A DNA stretch of 64,000 bases from Panicum virgatum (Eukaryota; Streptophyta; Magnoliopsida; Poales; Poaceae), in contig NC_053148.1 in assembly GCF_016808335.1 (NCBI RefSeq), positions 19,893,461 through 19,957,460 on the forward strand. The letters run 5' to 3'. The position numbers and the translations under genes are program-made. Under the pieces are notes generated by a model. It did no database searches. It saw only the letters and a program-made list of their open reading frames with translations, and was not told where the DNA came from. Each line of letters starts with the position of its first letter. Within the stretch, counting starts at the first letter, position 1. This document shows, in pieces, positions 29,397 to 41,878 of the stretch.

Positions 29397-29771
29397 GAGG
29401 GGGGAGCCCCGCCTCACCAGATGGTAGCCGGCGGGAGGCCGGTTCGCGACAAATTGGGGAGCAGACGGGGGTACATCTCCGAACGGCGGCTGCAGCCCGC
29501 CGGGGCGGCGCAGGGCTTCGCCGCGACGGCGCGAGGGAAGCCCCGCCTCACCAGAGCGTCGATGGCGGCAGGTGGATTCGCGAGAAATTAAAAACTACCC
29601 CCATGATCTATTACGGGGCTGGGAACCTGCTGGGAAATAAAAACCAACGCAGAACCGTGCATGCGGAGGAGGGGGAAAACCGGATGGGAAGGAGCGCTCG
29701 GCGCGGGTCGGGTCCACGGGTGGCTCGGGTATGGGATAGTTTATTTCATACCCAGGTATTGAATAGACCTA

Positions 29772-30288
29772 CTATATATATATATATACTGTGATTCTTC
29801 TGCATGTACACTAACCCCGTTTATGTAGGAAAGATTAGTAGTAAACGGTTAGTATCTATAGTGAGAGTACGTAAGGTGCCACCGTAAGGACCTCCGTATA
29901 TTGCCATAGTTTGAGTGGCAAAAAGTTTTCTTTTGTGAGGACGTATAGGTCATACATACATCATATCATACGTATTATTTTTGCTTTGAATGTTTATTAG
30001 CATTTCATCATATTGATCATATTGTTTTGCTTCGGGTGTTGGTAGTAAGTTTTGTATAAATTCCTTCACATCCGGCACATCTCATTTCAGTAGTTTCGAA
30101 CCATACATGATTAGGAAAACTTGAAAATCAGTGTGTAGTTTTTGAACAAAACATATCTATTTGATTAAATAGTTGAAATGCGAAGTACGAATATAGTAGT
30201 GATTAGTGTTCTTCGTTTTCAAGGATGAAACCTTCTGATTGATCTTATTATCTTGAGAGTCAAAATAAGAACGTATAGGTCGACCATG
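29772..30288 (+). other. Internal region of the Tekay-like element, part 2
   Basis: AT-rich, non-coding DNA lies between the TIR element and the nested Sirevirus. I see nothing recognisable in it. Confidence 0.5.
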
Positions 30289-31886
30289 TGTAAGCATCTA
30301 GGCCCTCTAGGTATGTTTCGGTGATTAATGACAACCACTATTGTGACTAATGAGTTTGTGCAGCTTAATGAAACATTATTGCTCATTTTGTCATATGTTA
30401 AAGAGGCCCCTCAATTTCATTATTCAAGAAGGCGATCTCGGTATTCAACTCAAATATATATCTTTCTAGTCCTAAGTGTCGTAAGGTTGAGAAGGACACT
30501 TAGGTTAGTATAGGTTTTATAGTTTTGTAGAGGTCGCACTATTAAGAGGGGTTAACGCTAAGTAACTTGAGCATGGACATGGTCAATCAAAAATGGATGC
30601 ACACTATGGTCACTCAGGTTCTAAAGAAGTTCAAATAAGTGGTTTTCAACTTATACCTCAAGAATATTTGGATTTCATTCAAGACTCAAATCAGAAAAGG
30701 CAAAATCAGAAAAAGTCTCTACACCGGTTAAACCGACGATATTTGAAATCAACATCGGTGCACTTGTCCAGAACGTTGGTTTTTCAGGGTGTTTCAAGGT
30801 TATATACACCGGTTAAACCGACGCTATTTGAAAATTAACGTCGGTGCAATTGTCCAGAGAGTTGGTTTTTCCAGGGACTTCAGAAGTTATACTCACCGGT
30901 TAAACCGACGATGGATTTGAGTTAACATCGGTGCAGTTGTCCAGAGAGTTGGTTTTTCAGTGGATCAGTGGACAACTACACTCACTGGTTAAACCGATGA
31001 TACGTCAGTTAATTGCCCAAGTTGTAACGGCTAGTTTTCCAAATGGGCAGTTTACATTCATCGGTTAAACCGACGCTGGCTATTGGTGGTTCGTCGGATT
31101 AACCGGCGTTAATCACTTTTTTGGCAGCTTTTCTCCAACGGGTCTATCCACGTGAGCTGCCTATATATACCCCTTTAATGGGTCATTTCGAGCTCTCTTG
31201 ACACCAGGCAATATTCATACACTCAAACTATAGTTGAGAGCCACCTTGAGCTTCATCTTCCACACATTTGTTCATTCAATCATTCAAGAAGCAAGACTAA
31301 GGACTTGAGTAGAGAGAAGCTTGTGTGCATCCATTCTTGGTGATTGGTTCTTGCTCAAGTGAAGGCCCTAGCTTGTTACTCTAGGTGATTGACAGCACCT
31401 AGGTGATCTTGGTGATTGAAGGTGTTTCTTCCGGAGCTTGCCAAGGATTGTGGGAGCCCGAAGAAGTTTGTACGTGGCTTGAGCTCCACCACGCCGGGAT
31501 GGTGAACGGAGACTCTTAGTGTGCGCCCTCATCTCGGTGGCATGGGAGGTGACAAGACTCTTAGTGAGTGTCACAACGTGGATTAGGGGTCTGTGCCAAC
31601 ACATCGACACCACGGGAAAAAATCCGGTTGTCTCTTGTCCACTCTTTACTTTCAAGAACTTACTTTCATGGAATTGTTCATGTGCTTGACCTTAGAGATC
31701 ATAACTTAGCTCTACCTTGCTTAGTTTCATATCTTGTTGTATTCTTTATAGCTTATGTAGTTTGCTTAGTTAGCCGGTTGGTGAATTGAGCCTTACTAGC
31801 ATTGCATAGGTTAAGGTTGTTTTATTTTGTTTTAGAATTTTGAAAAAGGCCTAATTCACCCCCCTCTTGGTCCATCGATCCTTACA
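30289..31886 (+). repeat. 5' LTR of the plus-strand Sirevirus (1.6 kb)
   Basis: The LTR starts TGTAAGCATCTAGG and ends CCTTACA. Tandem units at about 30720-31090 carry CACCGGTTAAACCGACG, then its near-inverse, then TTGTCCAGAGA. One unit of about 80 bp is missing from the 3' LTR. A TATA box (CTATATATACCCC) lies at 31161. Confidence 0.95.
31162..31169 (+). promoter_or_regulatory. LTR TATA box
   Basis: TATATATA lies just upstream of CCCCTTTAATGG in the 5' LTR. The 3' LTR copy (about 41152) reads CTACATATACC, a mutated box. Confidence 0.55.
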
Positions 31887-31888
31887 AT

Positions 31889-31900
31889 TGGTATCAGAGC
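31889..31900 (+). other. Primer-binding site (tRNA-iMet)
   Basis: TGGTATCAGAGC lies two bases after the 5' LTR. Confidence 0.9.
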
Positions 31901-31942
31901 CTCGTTGCTCATTTGGATCATTAGGCTTCATCGCCTAGAGCT

Positions 31943-34900
31943 ATGGCCAAGATGGGTGGTTCGCCGCCTCACTTCGAGGGCAAGAACTTTGCTTATTGGA
32001 AAGTTCGCATGGCCGCATACCTTGATGCGATTGCCCCCGAAGTGTGGTTAGCAACAAAGACCGGGTTCATCGGAACTCCCACCTCGGAATAATTAAAGTG
32101 GAATGCAAAGGCTAGAAATACAATTTTCGAAGCCATTAGTGAGGAAGTCTTTGCTAGAGTAAATGGCATGAACTTAGCAAGTGATATTTGGAAAAAGCTA
32201 ATTCACAAAAGTTTAGAGCTTGTTTAGAGCCATTAGTCATGAAGGCTCCACAAAAGTTCATGAACAAAAATATCACTTGTTTAGAGCTAAGTATGATTCT
32301 TTTAAAATGCTAGCTCATGAAAATTGCAATGATATGTATTCTCGCTTGAATGTCATTGTCAAGGACATTAATGCACTTGAAGTATCTAAAATTGACAGTG
32401 GCTCCATCAACAGCAAGATTCTCATGCTCCTTCCGAAGCCCAAGTACAACATCATCAATGCTATGCTTCAAAAGGAGAATCTTGATACGATGGAAGTGGG
32501 AGAGCTTGTGGGCGAAATTCGCGCTCATGAAATGGGTATCCTTGGTATGTCCGAAGAGCCAACTACAAGCAAGTCAATCGCTCTCAAAACCAAGGCCAAC
32601 AAGCCCCGCAAGCTCAAGATGATCAAGCAAGAATCAAGCTCAAGCAATGAAGAAGAAGACCATCATGAAAGCTCATCCGATGATGAAGATGGAGAACTTG
32701 GTCTCATTATGAGAAAGTTCACACGCTTGAGTGACAAGATAAACAAAAAGGGTTACAACTTTGACCCTAAAAGAAGAATGTTCCAGCAAGGGAAGATGTC
32801 AAGTACAAAACATGCTACAATTGTGGAGAAAAAGGTCACATCTCTCCCGATTGCCCCAAGCCGGACAAAAGAAAGAAGGACAACAAGAGCAAACATCGCC
32901 ATGATAGCATGTTCACCTCTCTTGAAGACCCCGGCGATCATGAACATGTAACCTATGATGATAACTCAAGGGGAAAAATTTTAGGTTTGGGTAGAATAGC
33001 AATTTCTAAAGATTTATCCATTTCTAATATCTTGTTTGTAGAAGCACTTAGTTTTAATCTTATTTCAATTGCTCAATTATGTGATCTTGGACTAACGTGT
33101 ACCTTTGACAAGAATGGTGTTGTAGTAACCCTTGAAGAAGACAAGTCATTGGTATTCACGGGGTTTAGGCATGGCAACATTTACTTGGTGGATTTCTCTT
33201 CAAAGCAAACAAGCTCCATGACATGCCTCTTCACCAAGTCGTCTCTTGGGTGGCTTTGGCATAGAAGAATTGCTCACATTGGCATGAGAAACCTCAAGAA
33301 AGCCCACAAGAGAGGGATGATCACCAGCTTGAAGGACGTCACATTTGACAAGAACAAATAATGTAAAGCATGTCAAGCCGGAAAACAAGTTGCAACACAT
33401 CATCCTATCAAGACAATGTTGTCTACCTCCAAGCCGCTCGAGCTACTTCACATGGATCTTTTTGGTCCAACTACATACAAGAGCATTGGTGGTAACCTCT
33501 ATTGCCTAGTAATCGTTGATGATTTTTCATGTTATACTTGGGTCATGTTTCTAGGCGATATGAGTGAAACTCCGGAAGTCTTCAGGACATTTGCAAGAAG
33601 AGCTCAAAGGGAGTACATTTCCCCAATTGTGAAGATCCAGAGTGACAACGGCACCGAGTTCAAGAACATGAAGATTGAAGAATGGTGCGATGAAGAGGGC
33701 ATAAAGCATGAGTTCTCCGCCACCTACACGCCTCAACAAAATGGAGTGGTGGAAAGAAAGAATAAGACACTAATCACTCTAGCAAGAGCAATGTTGGATG
33801 ATTATGGCACGTCCGAGAAGTTTTGGGCAGAAACAATCAATACGGCGTGTCATGCATCCAACCGAGTGTATCCCCACCGACTCCTCAAGAAAACGCCATA
33901 TGAGCTCATCACCGGGAAGAAACCAAATATATCCTACTTTCGAGTCTTTGGTTGCAAATACTTCATTTACAAGAAGAAAAGGCTCGGTAAATTTGAGAGT
34001 AGATGTGATGAAGGTTTCTTTTTTTGGTTATGCATCAAACTCCAAAGCATATAGAGTATTCAATCAAACCTCCGGGTTAGTTGAAGAAACATGTGATGTG
34101 GAGTTTGATGAATCTAATGGCTCCCAAGAGGAGGTTGTTGGCTATGACAATGTACGTGATGAGGAGATTGATGAAGCTTTGAAGAAGATATCCATTGGGG
34201 ATATCAAGCCGGAAGAGGTGCATGAAGGCAATGATCAAGGGGGAGGACCTTCCTCGTCTACACCAAGCACCTCCATGGCAACCCAAGTGGATGAAGATAA
34301 AGAAAAAGATGATCCACAACCTCAAGAAAGTGTTCCAATGCCAACACCCCAAGTCCAAGAACAAGAAGAGCAAAATGTTCCACCACAAGCACAAGTCACC
34401 CATGATCCACATCAACAAACATCCACACATGAACTGCTAGTGAAGCATGGTCTCATCTCCAAGGATCATCCAATTGGTCAAATCATTGGAAGTCCTTCCA
34501 ATGGAGTAAGAACTCGCTCTAAGCATGCTTCATTTTGCGAACATTACTCATTTGTTTCTTGTATTGAACCCACTAGCATAGAGGAAGCGCTTGAGGACTC
34601 GGATTGGGTGATGGCCATGCAAGAAGAATTAAACAACTTCACCCGCAATGAAGTTTGGGTCCTCGAAGCTCCTCCGAAAAACAAGAACATCATCGGCACC
34701 AAGTGGGTCTTCCGAAACAAGCAAGATGAACATGGGGTGGTGATACGCAATAAAGTAAGACTTGTGGCAAAAGGGTTTTCTCAAGTCGAAGGTTTGGATT
34801 TTGGTGAAACTTTTGCTCCGGTCGCAAGACTTGAAGCCATCCGCATCCTTCTTGCTTACTCTTCACATCATAATATCAAGTTATATCAAATGGATGTGAA

Positions 34901-36102
34901 AGGTGCATTCTTAAACGGTGTTATTAACGAACTTTTTTATGTTGAGCAACCTCTCGGGTTTGAAGATCTGAGAATCCTAACCATGTTTATAGGTTGCACA
35001 AGGCACTCTATGGGCTCAAACAAGCTCCAAGGGCTTGGTATGAGAGGCTTCGTGACTTCCTAATCATGCAAGACTTCAAGATCGGGAGGGTGGACACCAC
35101 ATTGTTCACAAAAGACGTCAACGGGGATCTTTTCATTTGTCAAATTTATGTTGACGATATTATCTTTGGCTCAACTAATGATTTACTAAGCCATGAATTT
35201 GCTACCATGATGTCTAGGGAATTTGAGATGTCCATGATCGGCGAATTGACCTTCTTCCTTGGTTTTCAAGTCAAACAATTGAAGGAAGGGACATTCATCC
35301 ATCAAGAAAAGTATACTAAAGATATCTTGAAGAAGTTCAAGATGGATGAATGCAAGCCGATCAAGACACCCATGGCAACCAATGGGCATCTCGACTTGGA
35401 TGTGGACGGTAAACCGGTTGATCAATCCCTCTATCGTTATATGATAGGGTCTTTGCTTTACCTTACCGCATCTAGGCCCGATATAATGTTTAGTGTGTGT
35501 GCTTGTGTGCCCGCTTTCAAGCTAACCCAAAGGAATCACACCTCTCGGCTGTGAATAGGATCCTTCGGTATCTCAAGCACACCCCAAGCATAGGATTGTG
35601 GTACCCCAAAGGCGCTAGCTTAGATCTCCTGGGATACTCGGATTCGGATTTTGCCGGAAGCCGTGTGGATCGCAAGAGTACCTCCAGGGGTTGCCACTTG
35701 CTTGGGCGTTCTCTAGTTTCTTGGTCGAGTAAGAAGCAAAATTCTGTGGCTTTGTCCACGGCGGAAGCGGAATATATAGCGGCCGGTGCATGTTGTGCCC
35801 AAATCCTATATATGAAGCAAACCCTTTTGGACTTTGGTGTGAAACTAGATAGGATTCCACTCCTTTGTGACAATGAAAGTGCCGTAGAAATTACCAAAAA
35901 TCCGGTTCAACACTCTCGCACAAAGCACATTGATATTCTCCATCACTTCTTGCGTGATCACGAAGCTACAGGAGACATATCTCTTCAAGGTGTGAGATCC
36001 GAGGAGCAATTGGCAGATATTTTCACAAAACCATTAGACGAGAGTACTTTTGTTAGGCTAAGGAATGAGCTTAATGTATTAGATGCGGCAAACGTCATGT
36101 AA
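31943..36102 (+). pseudogene. Sirevirus gag-pol, multiply interrupted, protease core deleted
   Basis: Gag starts at ATG 31943 (PPHFEGKNFAYWKVRM); an in-frame TAA lies at 32090. The zinc knuckle CYNCGEKGHISPDCPK (about 32814) is in a shifted frame. About 80 bases later the frame passes straight to MFTSLEDPGDHEH..DDNSRGK, so the DSGCTQHMTGD-type active site is missing. The pre-integrase WLWHRRIAHIGM (33250) follows. The integrase has MDLFGP, SDNGTEF and GVVERKN. RT has KGAFLNG and YVDDIIFGS (35150), and RNase H runs to 36102 ending [11 protein letters not shown]. Frameshifts lie near 32220, 32790, 34020 (T run), 34970 and 35510; a stop lies at 33359. Confidence 0.9.
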
Positions 36103-37540
36103 GTTGCCTTGTCATATAGAAAAATGCATAACATATAGGACACTTGTCTAACCATGGTAAGATAGTGATGAGCATGGGTTTAGCTAGAGGTGGTGGTCCA
36201 CTTGTTTTCCTCTAGGCTTGTAGAAAGGCTCATCATGAAGAAGCTTCCCGTGGGTTCAAACTTGACAAGTAGAACTTAAATTCTTGTTATGCATTTCTTG
36301 TCATATAGATGTGCACTTCATGTTTACTCTTCTTTCGCATGTGGTTGTAGCTTGCACCATCATTGCATGCGTAAGGGTCACAAAGGAGATCACTTGATGA
36401 AAATGAGACTTGTTTCATATGCAAGATCTTAATTCATGAAAAGTGAAAAGAGTAAAGTGTTAGGTGCGTTATTGCCTAGTGAGTCATGTCATGATGAGTT
36501 TGAAGCTCTCTATCTTCAATATTCCTATGACATGGCTCATACATTTTATTTGGCGCTTTGTCTCGCTTTGCGGCTTTTCCTTGTGGTTGAAAAGAAAAAC
36601 TACTAGGCTCTATGCTATCCTAATTATTTTGAGGGGTAAAGTCGCCTATGCAAGTCCATTAACTTGAGTTTAGTTGATTTTTATAAGTTTATTGGACTTA
36701 GCATAGAAGAGTGAGCTGAGTGAAGGTTTTTTCGGGCTCACCGGTTAAACCGACGCCTAATGGATCTATACCCATCGGTTTAACCGGCGTTACTAAGTTC
36801 AGTCTCAGCTCAGCCAATTTCAGGTGTTCAACCGGCATATACAATTGTCAGAGCGTCGGATCAACCGGTGGACGTAACTCAGATTTGACCTAACAATCAA
36901 CCGGTGATAGCAGCGTTCAACCGGCGAGTTCAAAATGCATATCGTCGGATCAACCGGCGTTCAGATGAATTTCTGCAGGAGTCTCGGGTGAACTGAACCG
37001 ATGCATTCAACCGGCGTTCTAAACCTAAGCATCGGTTTAACCGGCGTTAAGAAAAATCGCGGGTCCCACCTGTCATATATCTCTTGCCCGCGTACTCTGC
37101 TCTCACTTTTTTCTGCGCCGCCTCTCGTACTCACCTACGAAACTGCCGCCGCTCCGCACCCGCGCTCGCCTGCACGCTGCCATTGCCGATCCACGCAGCC
37201 GCCGCCGCACGCTCCACGCGCTGCCCGCCTGAACGCTGCCGGCCCCAAGCCGCTGCCACTGCCGCTCGCGTTCCGCCCACATGCGCCCACGCCGCTTGTG
37301 CGCCGCCGCCCACGCTTGCTGCTCGCCACCACCGCTAGCCACTCCGCACCACCGCCACGCGCTCTGAACCACAGCTCCCGCACCTCGCGCCGCCCACGCA
37401 ATAGCGCCTCACACCGCAGCCGCAGCCGTTCCGTGCTCGCAAGGTGCTCGACGATTTGCCCGAGCCGCTTTTTGCACTACTTTCGCACCGCGTTCGCGTT
37501 CCTGCACTCTCGCGCCACGATCTAGCCACCACCAGTCGAG
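36103..37540 (+). other. Spacer and GC-rich leader before the envelope-like ORF
   Basis: The stretch 36740-37060 carries at least eight copies or variants of the CCGGTTTAACCGGCG/CCGGTTAAACCGACG palindrome seen in this element's LTR. From 37080 the base composition turns GC-rich and C-biased up to the ATG at 37541, like a leader or exon of a separately expressed third ORF. No convincing gene is seen in the spacer. Confidence 0.6.
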
Positions 37541-40050
37541 ATGGGTTGGGAGAAGAGGAAGGGGAAGGAGGTTGTTGTCGAGAAGCCCGTTCGCAAGCGG
37601 ACCCGCGTAGAGAGAGAGGCCGAGAGGGCCGAGATGGTGGCCAAGGCCGCCGAGGAGCAGGCATCAGGCCGTGCTCGTCCGTTCAGTATCAAGGAGCAGC
37701 CAGTCAGGGGCAGAGGCAGAGGCCGAGGTATGGGCAGAGTCCGAGGTGCCAGGGCCACCAGGGCCACGACTGAGGCAGCAGCAGAGTCAGATCGCTCAGA
37801 TTCAGATGCAGCACAGTCAGAGCAGTCTCAAGGGCAGAGTAGTCAGGGGTCACCGAATCCACGACGTTCTGGCCGCACTCGGCAGACGTCCCCAGCAGCA
37901 GAGACTTCGCCAACGACCGAGCGTCGCACTGGACCGAGGATGCGAGGAGGTCACCAGCCACAGGAGCCTCGCAGGTCCACAGCTGCAGCAGCAGCAGCAG
38001 CAGCTCGCAGAGCCGAGGCCCTAGAGGCTGAGCGCGCAGTGTTCCGTATGGACACTGTTGTGCGTCTAGAGCCAGGTGTGCTGCTCCAGAACTTGACCAA
38101 GGCCAATGCGGCGAAGGTCAAGATGCTCAGGTGGAGGATAGGAGAGGAGGACTGGTTCCTCGTGACACGTGACAGCAGGGTTGACCATAGGTTCTGTACG
38201 CTTCTTCAGGCCAGTTTCTACGAGACCTACCAGAGGCGGGGCCACAGGATCTTCCCACATAGGGTGCTCGACTGGGTTTCACTTAGGACAGCCGTAGGGG
38301 GAGCAGATATAAGAGAGCACTTTGCACACTTCAGAGGTCTACCCAGGCTACTTCAGATGGAGCAGAACAGATATATAGAGGACTGGGTCAGAGTATTCTA
38401 TGCCACAGCCTGGATAGCTCCCGAGCGCAGAGCAGTGCACTTCGTGTTTGGAGGCCAGATCTTTGGTCTGTCAAGGGTGACCATTGCAGGGATCCTTGGA
38501 GTCGACTTGGTCGATGTCTCCCAGCATGAGAGGGTATACGGAGATGCAGATCCACCTCGCAGGGCGATGATTGGCGGGAGTGCACCTTCTCACAAGGCTA
38601 TCTCTCAATGTTTCCGCCAGCCGTTTCCAGCCTTGTACGCCAGAGTCCCTAGTTTGCTGACCCCAAAGGCGTACGCAGTTCACATGGCACTCCGAAGGAC
38701 TTTGCTACCGAGGAGTGGCTACCCAGAGGGGTTCACAGGCCTGCAACAGCTGCTACTTCTACACATACTCACTCACGAGCCTTTTGACATTGTTGACTTC
38801 ATTTTGGCTAAAATCGAGGATGTGATCACTGATGGGATGGGTGTTGTACGCCAGTTTCCTTATGCTCACTGGATCAGTTTTATCTGCTCTATGATCATGC
38901 CAGCTGAGTCACCTATCAGTGCAGTTTACCGTCAGGATGAGGCCCCAGGTTTCCAGTCTACCGTCCCACAGCACCACAGGACAGGAGGAGGGGTAGACAG
39001 GCAGACAGAGCCACTATGGCACGGCTGTCACCTGAGGCACAGGCCCGAGTAGCAAAGGAGGACGAGGCACTACTTGTAGCTGAGGCACAGCTTCCCGCAG
39101 GAGATGATGAGATACACTGGTCTGAGCTTGAGTCAGACTCCTCCAAGGACGACGAGTACTTTCCTGCAGCACCAGCCAGTCATGACCACGAGGTAGGAGG
39201 ATCCAGAGAGCCAGCTCCTTCGGCACCAGCAGCTGCTATTGTCTCATAGTCCCAGGTGACTCAGCCGTCCGAGCTCACCTCTCTCCTTCAGCAGCTTGTC
39301 ACTCAGCAGAGAGAGGATCGGATAGCACAGGAGGAGGCCAGGAGAGCCCATGAGGCTCAGCTTGCAGCCATTCAGAGGGAGGCTGCCCGAGAGCGTGCTG
39401 CAACCGAGGAGCGTTTTGTCGGGCTCATTGACCGAGTTTCACAGAGGACAGATGCTCAGTTCCAGCAGATGCAGCAGGGCATGATGGCGATGTTTGGGAT
39501 GATCACACAACTTTACACTCACACCAGACTCGCCCCGCAGCAGCCAGGACTTCAGGGTGTTGGAGCACCTCAGCTTGCAGTCACTCCAGCTCCAGCCCCT
39601 ACTGCTGCCCCAGCTACTTCGGTGACACCGGAGACCACATTCTCGATGTCCACACTCCTTAGGTCTGCCGGTCGTCCGCTCTCCTCACCACTGCCAGCAA
39701 CTACGCTCTTTCAGGACTCACCGTCAGCAGTTTAGTCAGTCGCCCTCCCCATCGTACCACAGACACTACCTTCAGGGGGAGGAGGAGAGGAGTCTATACT
39801 TCCTCAGACGACACAGCCGACAGCTTCCGCAGTCACGACCTCAGACGTTGACACTTCTTCTGCTGACCCGGTTACCACTTCTACGGACCCTCTCCTAGGC
39901 AGTGCTAGCACGAGAGCCTCCACGACAGCTACACCCCCAGTCAGCTCAAACCAGCAGCTCCCGTCCGTCACCGAGGGCTCTCCGTCCGACGACGACGACG
40001 ACGACGACCCGGACCGCTTCCTCGCCGTGCCGCGACAGCCGGACCCGTAG
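37541..40050 (+). pseudogene. Envelope-like third ORF of the Sirevirus (broken)
   Basis: ATG 37541 opens a basic N-terminus (MGWEKRKGKE, then an Arg/Gln-rich stretch with an Ala tract near residue 150). A globular domain follows at about residues 165-470, with VFYATAWIAPERRAVHF near residue 285, comparable to the domain in the minus-strand Sirevirus ORF at 10607-8988. Near 38990 the frame shifts. The continuation holds a coiled coil (QREDRIAQEEARRAHEAQ, about 39300), a Met/Gln-rich segment and a Pro/Thr-rich tail, ending DDPDRFLAVPRQPDP at 40050. In-frame TAGs lie at 39247 and 39733. About 835 codons were once open. I see no signal peptide or clear membrane span. The function of these proteins is unknown. 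Confidence 0.75.
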
Positions 40051-40068
40051 CTCGCCTTTTTGGTGCTT

Positions 40069-40120
40069 TGATGCCAAAGGGGGAGAGAGTTAGGGGGAGT
40101 TAGAATTAGGGGGAGGGTAG
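40069..40120 (+). other. Sirevirus polypurine tract cluster
   Basis: GATGCCAAAGGGGGAGA is followed by two more AGGGGGAG tracts within 50 bases. Another, AAAAGGGGGAGAT, abuts the 3' LTR at 40363. Repeated tracts of this form are a Sirevirus signature. Confidence 0.85.
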
Positions 40121-40362
40121 AGCTAGAGAGAGCTCGTAGTTACAAGACTTTGATGTTTTATATATCTTTTGATGTTAGTTCATGGATATGTACATTTGAC
40201 TCTTGAGTATGCTGTGCTTTGAGACATATCTATGGATTTTGTTTGAGCCATTGAGCTCTTTGGTTCTTTTTCGAGTTTGCTTGAGTTTCCCCTGTTTATC
40301 TTTCTCGCTCTCTCGTTTAAGTTATTGTTTGTGTTGTCATCAATCACCAAAAAGGGGGAGAT

Positions 40363-41878
40363 TGTAAGCATCTAGGCCCTCTAGGTATGTTTCGGTGATT
40401 AATAACAACCATTATTGTGACTAATGAGTTTGTGCAGCTTAATGAAACATTATTACTCATTTGGTCATATGTTAAAGAGGCCCCTCAATTTCATTATTCA
40501 AAAAGGCGATCTTGGTATTCAACACAAATATATATCTTTCTAGTCCTATGTGTCGTAAGGTTGAGAAGGACACTTAGGTTAGTATAGGTTTTATAGTTTT
40601 GTAGAGGTCGCACTATTAAGAGGGGTTAAGGCTAAGTAACTTGAGCATGGACATGGTCAATCAAAAATGGATGCACACTATGGTCACTCAGGTTCTAAAG
40701 AAGTTCAAATAAGTGGTTTTCAACTTATATGTCAAGAATATTTGGATTTCATTCAAGACTCAAATCAGAAAAGGAAAAATCAGAAAAAGTCTCTACACCG
40801 GTTAAACCGACGCTATTTGAAAATTAACGTCGGTGCAATTGTCCAGAGAGTTGGTTTTTCTAGGGACTTCAGAAGTTATACTCACCGGTTAAACCGACGA
40901 TGGATTTGAGTTAACATCGATGCAGTTGTCTAGAGAGTAGGTTTTTCAGTGGATCAGTGGACAACTAGACTCACTGGTTAAACCGATGATACGTCGGTTA
41001 ATTGCCCAAGTTGTAATGGCTAGTTTTCCAAATGGGCAGTTTACATTCATCGGTTAAACCGACGCTGGCTATTGGAGGTTCGTCGGATTAACTGGCGTTA
41101 AGCACTTTTCTGGCAGCTTTTCTCCAACGGCTCTATCCACGTGAGCTGCCTACATATACCCCTCCAATGGATCATTTTGAGCTCTCTTGACACCAGGCAA
41201 CATTCATACGCTCATACTATAGTTGAGAGCCACCTTGAGCTTCATCTTCCACACATTTGTTCATTCAATCATTTAAGAAGCAAGACTAAGGACTTGAGTA
41301 GAGAGAAGCTTGTGTGCATCCGTTCTTGGTGATCGGTTCTTGCTCAAGTGAAAGCCCTAGCTTGTTACTCTTGGTGATTGGCAGCACCTCGGCGATCTTG
41401 GTGATTGAAGGTGTTTCTTCCGAAGCTTGCCAAGGATTGTGGGAGCCCGAAGAAGTTTGTACGTGGCTTGAGCTCCACCATGCCGGGATGGTGAACGGAG
41501 ACTCTTAGTGAGCGCCCTCATCTCGGTGACATGGGAGGTGACAAGACTCTTAGTGAGTGTCACAACATGGATTAGGGGTGTGTGCCAACACATCGACTCC
41601 ACGGGAAAAAAATCCGGTTGTCTCTTGTCCACTCTTTACTTTCAAGCACTTACTTTCATGCAATTGTTCATGTGCTTGACCTTAGAGATCATAACTTAGC
41701 TCTACCTTTCTTAGTTTCATATCTTGTTGTATTCTTTATGGCTTGTGTAGTTTGCTTAGTTAGCCGGTTGGTGGATTGAGCCTTACTAGCATTGCATAGG
41801 TTAAGGTTGCTTTATTTTGTTTTAGAATTTTGAAAAAAGGCCCAATTCACCCCCCCTATTGGTCCATCGATCCTTTAC
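40363..41878 (+). repeat. 3' LTR of the plus-strand Sirevirus
   Basis: It matches 30289-31886 at high identity and lacks one ~80 bp palindrome unit. The end reads CCTTTAC instead of CCTTACA, so the terminal CA seems to be lost. Confidence 0.95.

Larger units (their letters stand above)
26941..29771. mobile_element. TIR DNA transposon, possibly Mutator-like carrying captured sequence
   Basis: The left end (26943-26992) and right end (29722-29771) are inverted copies sharing TACC(C)TGGGTATG(G/A)AATA...CCATACCCGAGC. Each TIR also contains its own inverted repeat (GGGTATGG...CCATACCC). TA-rich DNA lies on both sides, so the target duplication cannot be read. No transposase is visible. The left interior (27000-28650) is AT-rich and unrecognised; the right (28690-29600) is very GC-rich with open frames on both strands. 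The size and patchwork suggest a Pack-MULE-like element. The superfamily is uncertain. Confidence 0.55.
30289..41878 (+). mobile_element. Sirevirus-type Copia retrotransposon, nested in the Tekay-like element
   Basis: LTRs lie at 30289-31886 and 40363-41878, a Met primer site at 31889, gag-pol at 31943-36102, an envelope-like ORF at 37541-40050 and repeated polypurine tracts at 40069-40120. The five bases before (CCATG) and after (GCATG) match at four positions. The element is complete in outline, but its genes are broken and its protease active site is deleted. Confidence 0.95.

Noticed and set aside
28690..29794. Several overlapping GC-rich frames in the TIR element
   Set aside because: All six frames are open through high GC content, none shows a recognisable domain, and the region contains a direct duplication.
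37001..37525. Plus-strand frame of 174 codons before the envelope-like ORF, with antisense frames
   Set aside because: Composition-driven (Ala/Pro/Arg/His), ends before the real ATG and is better read as a leader.
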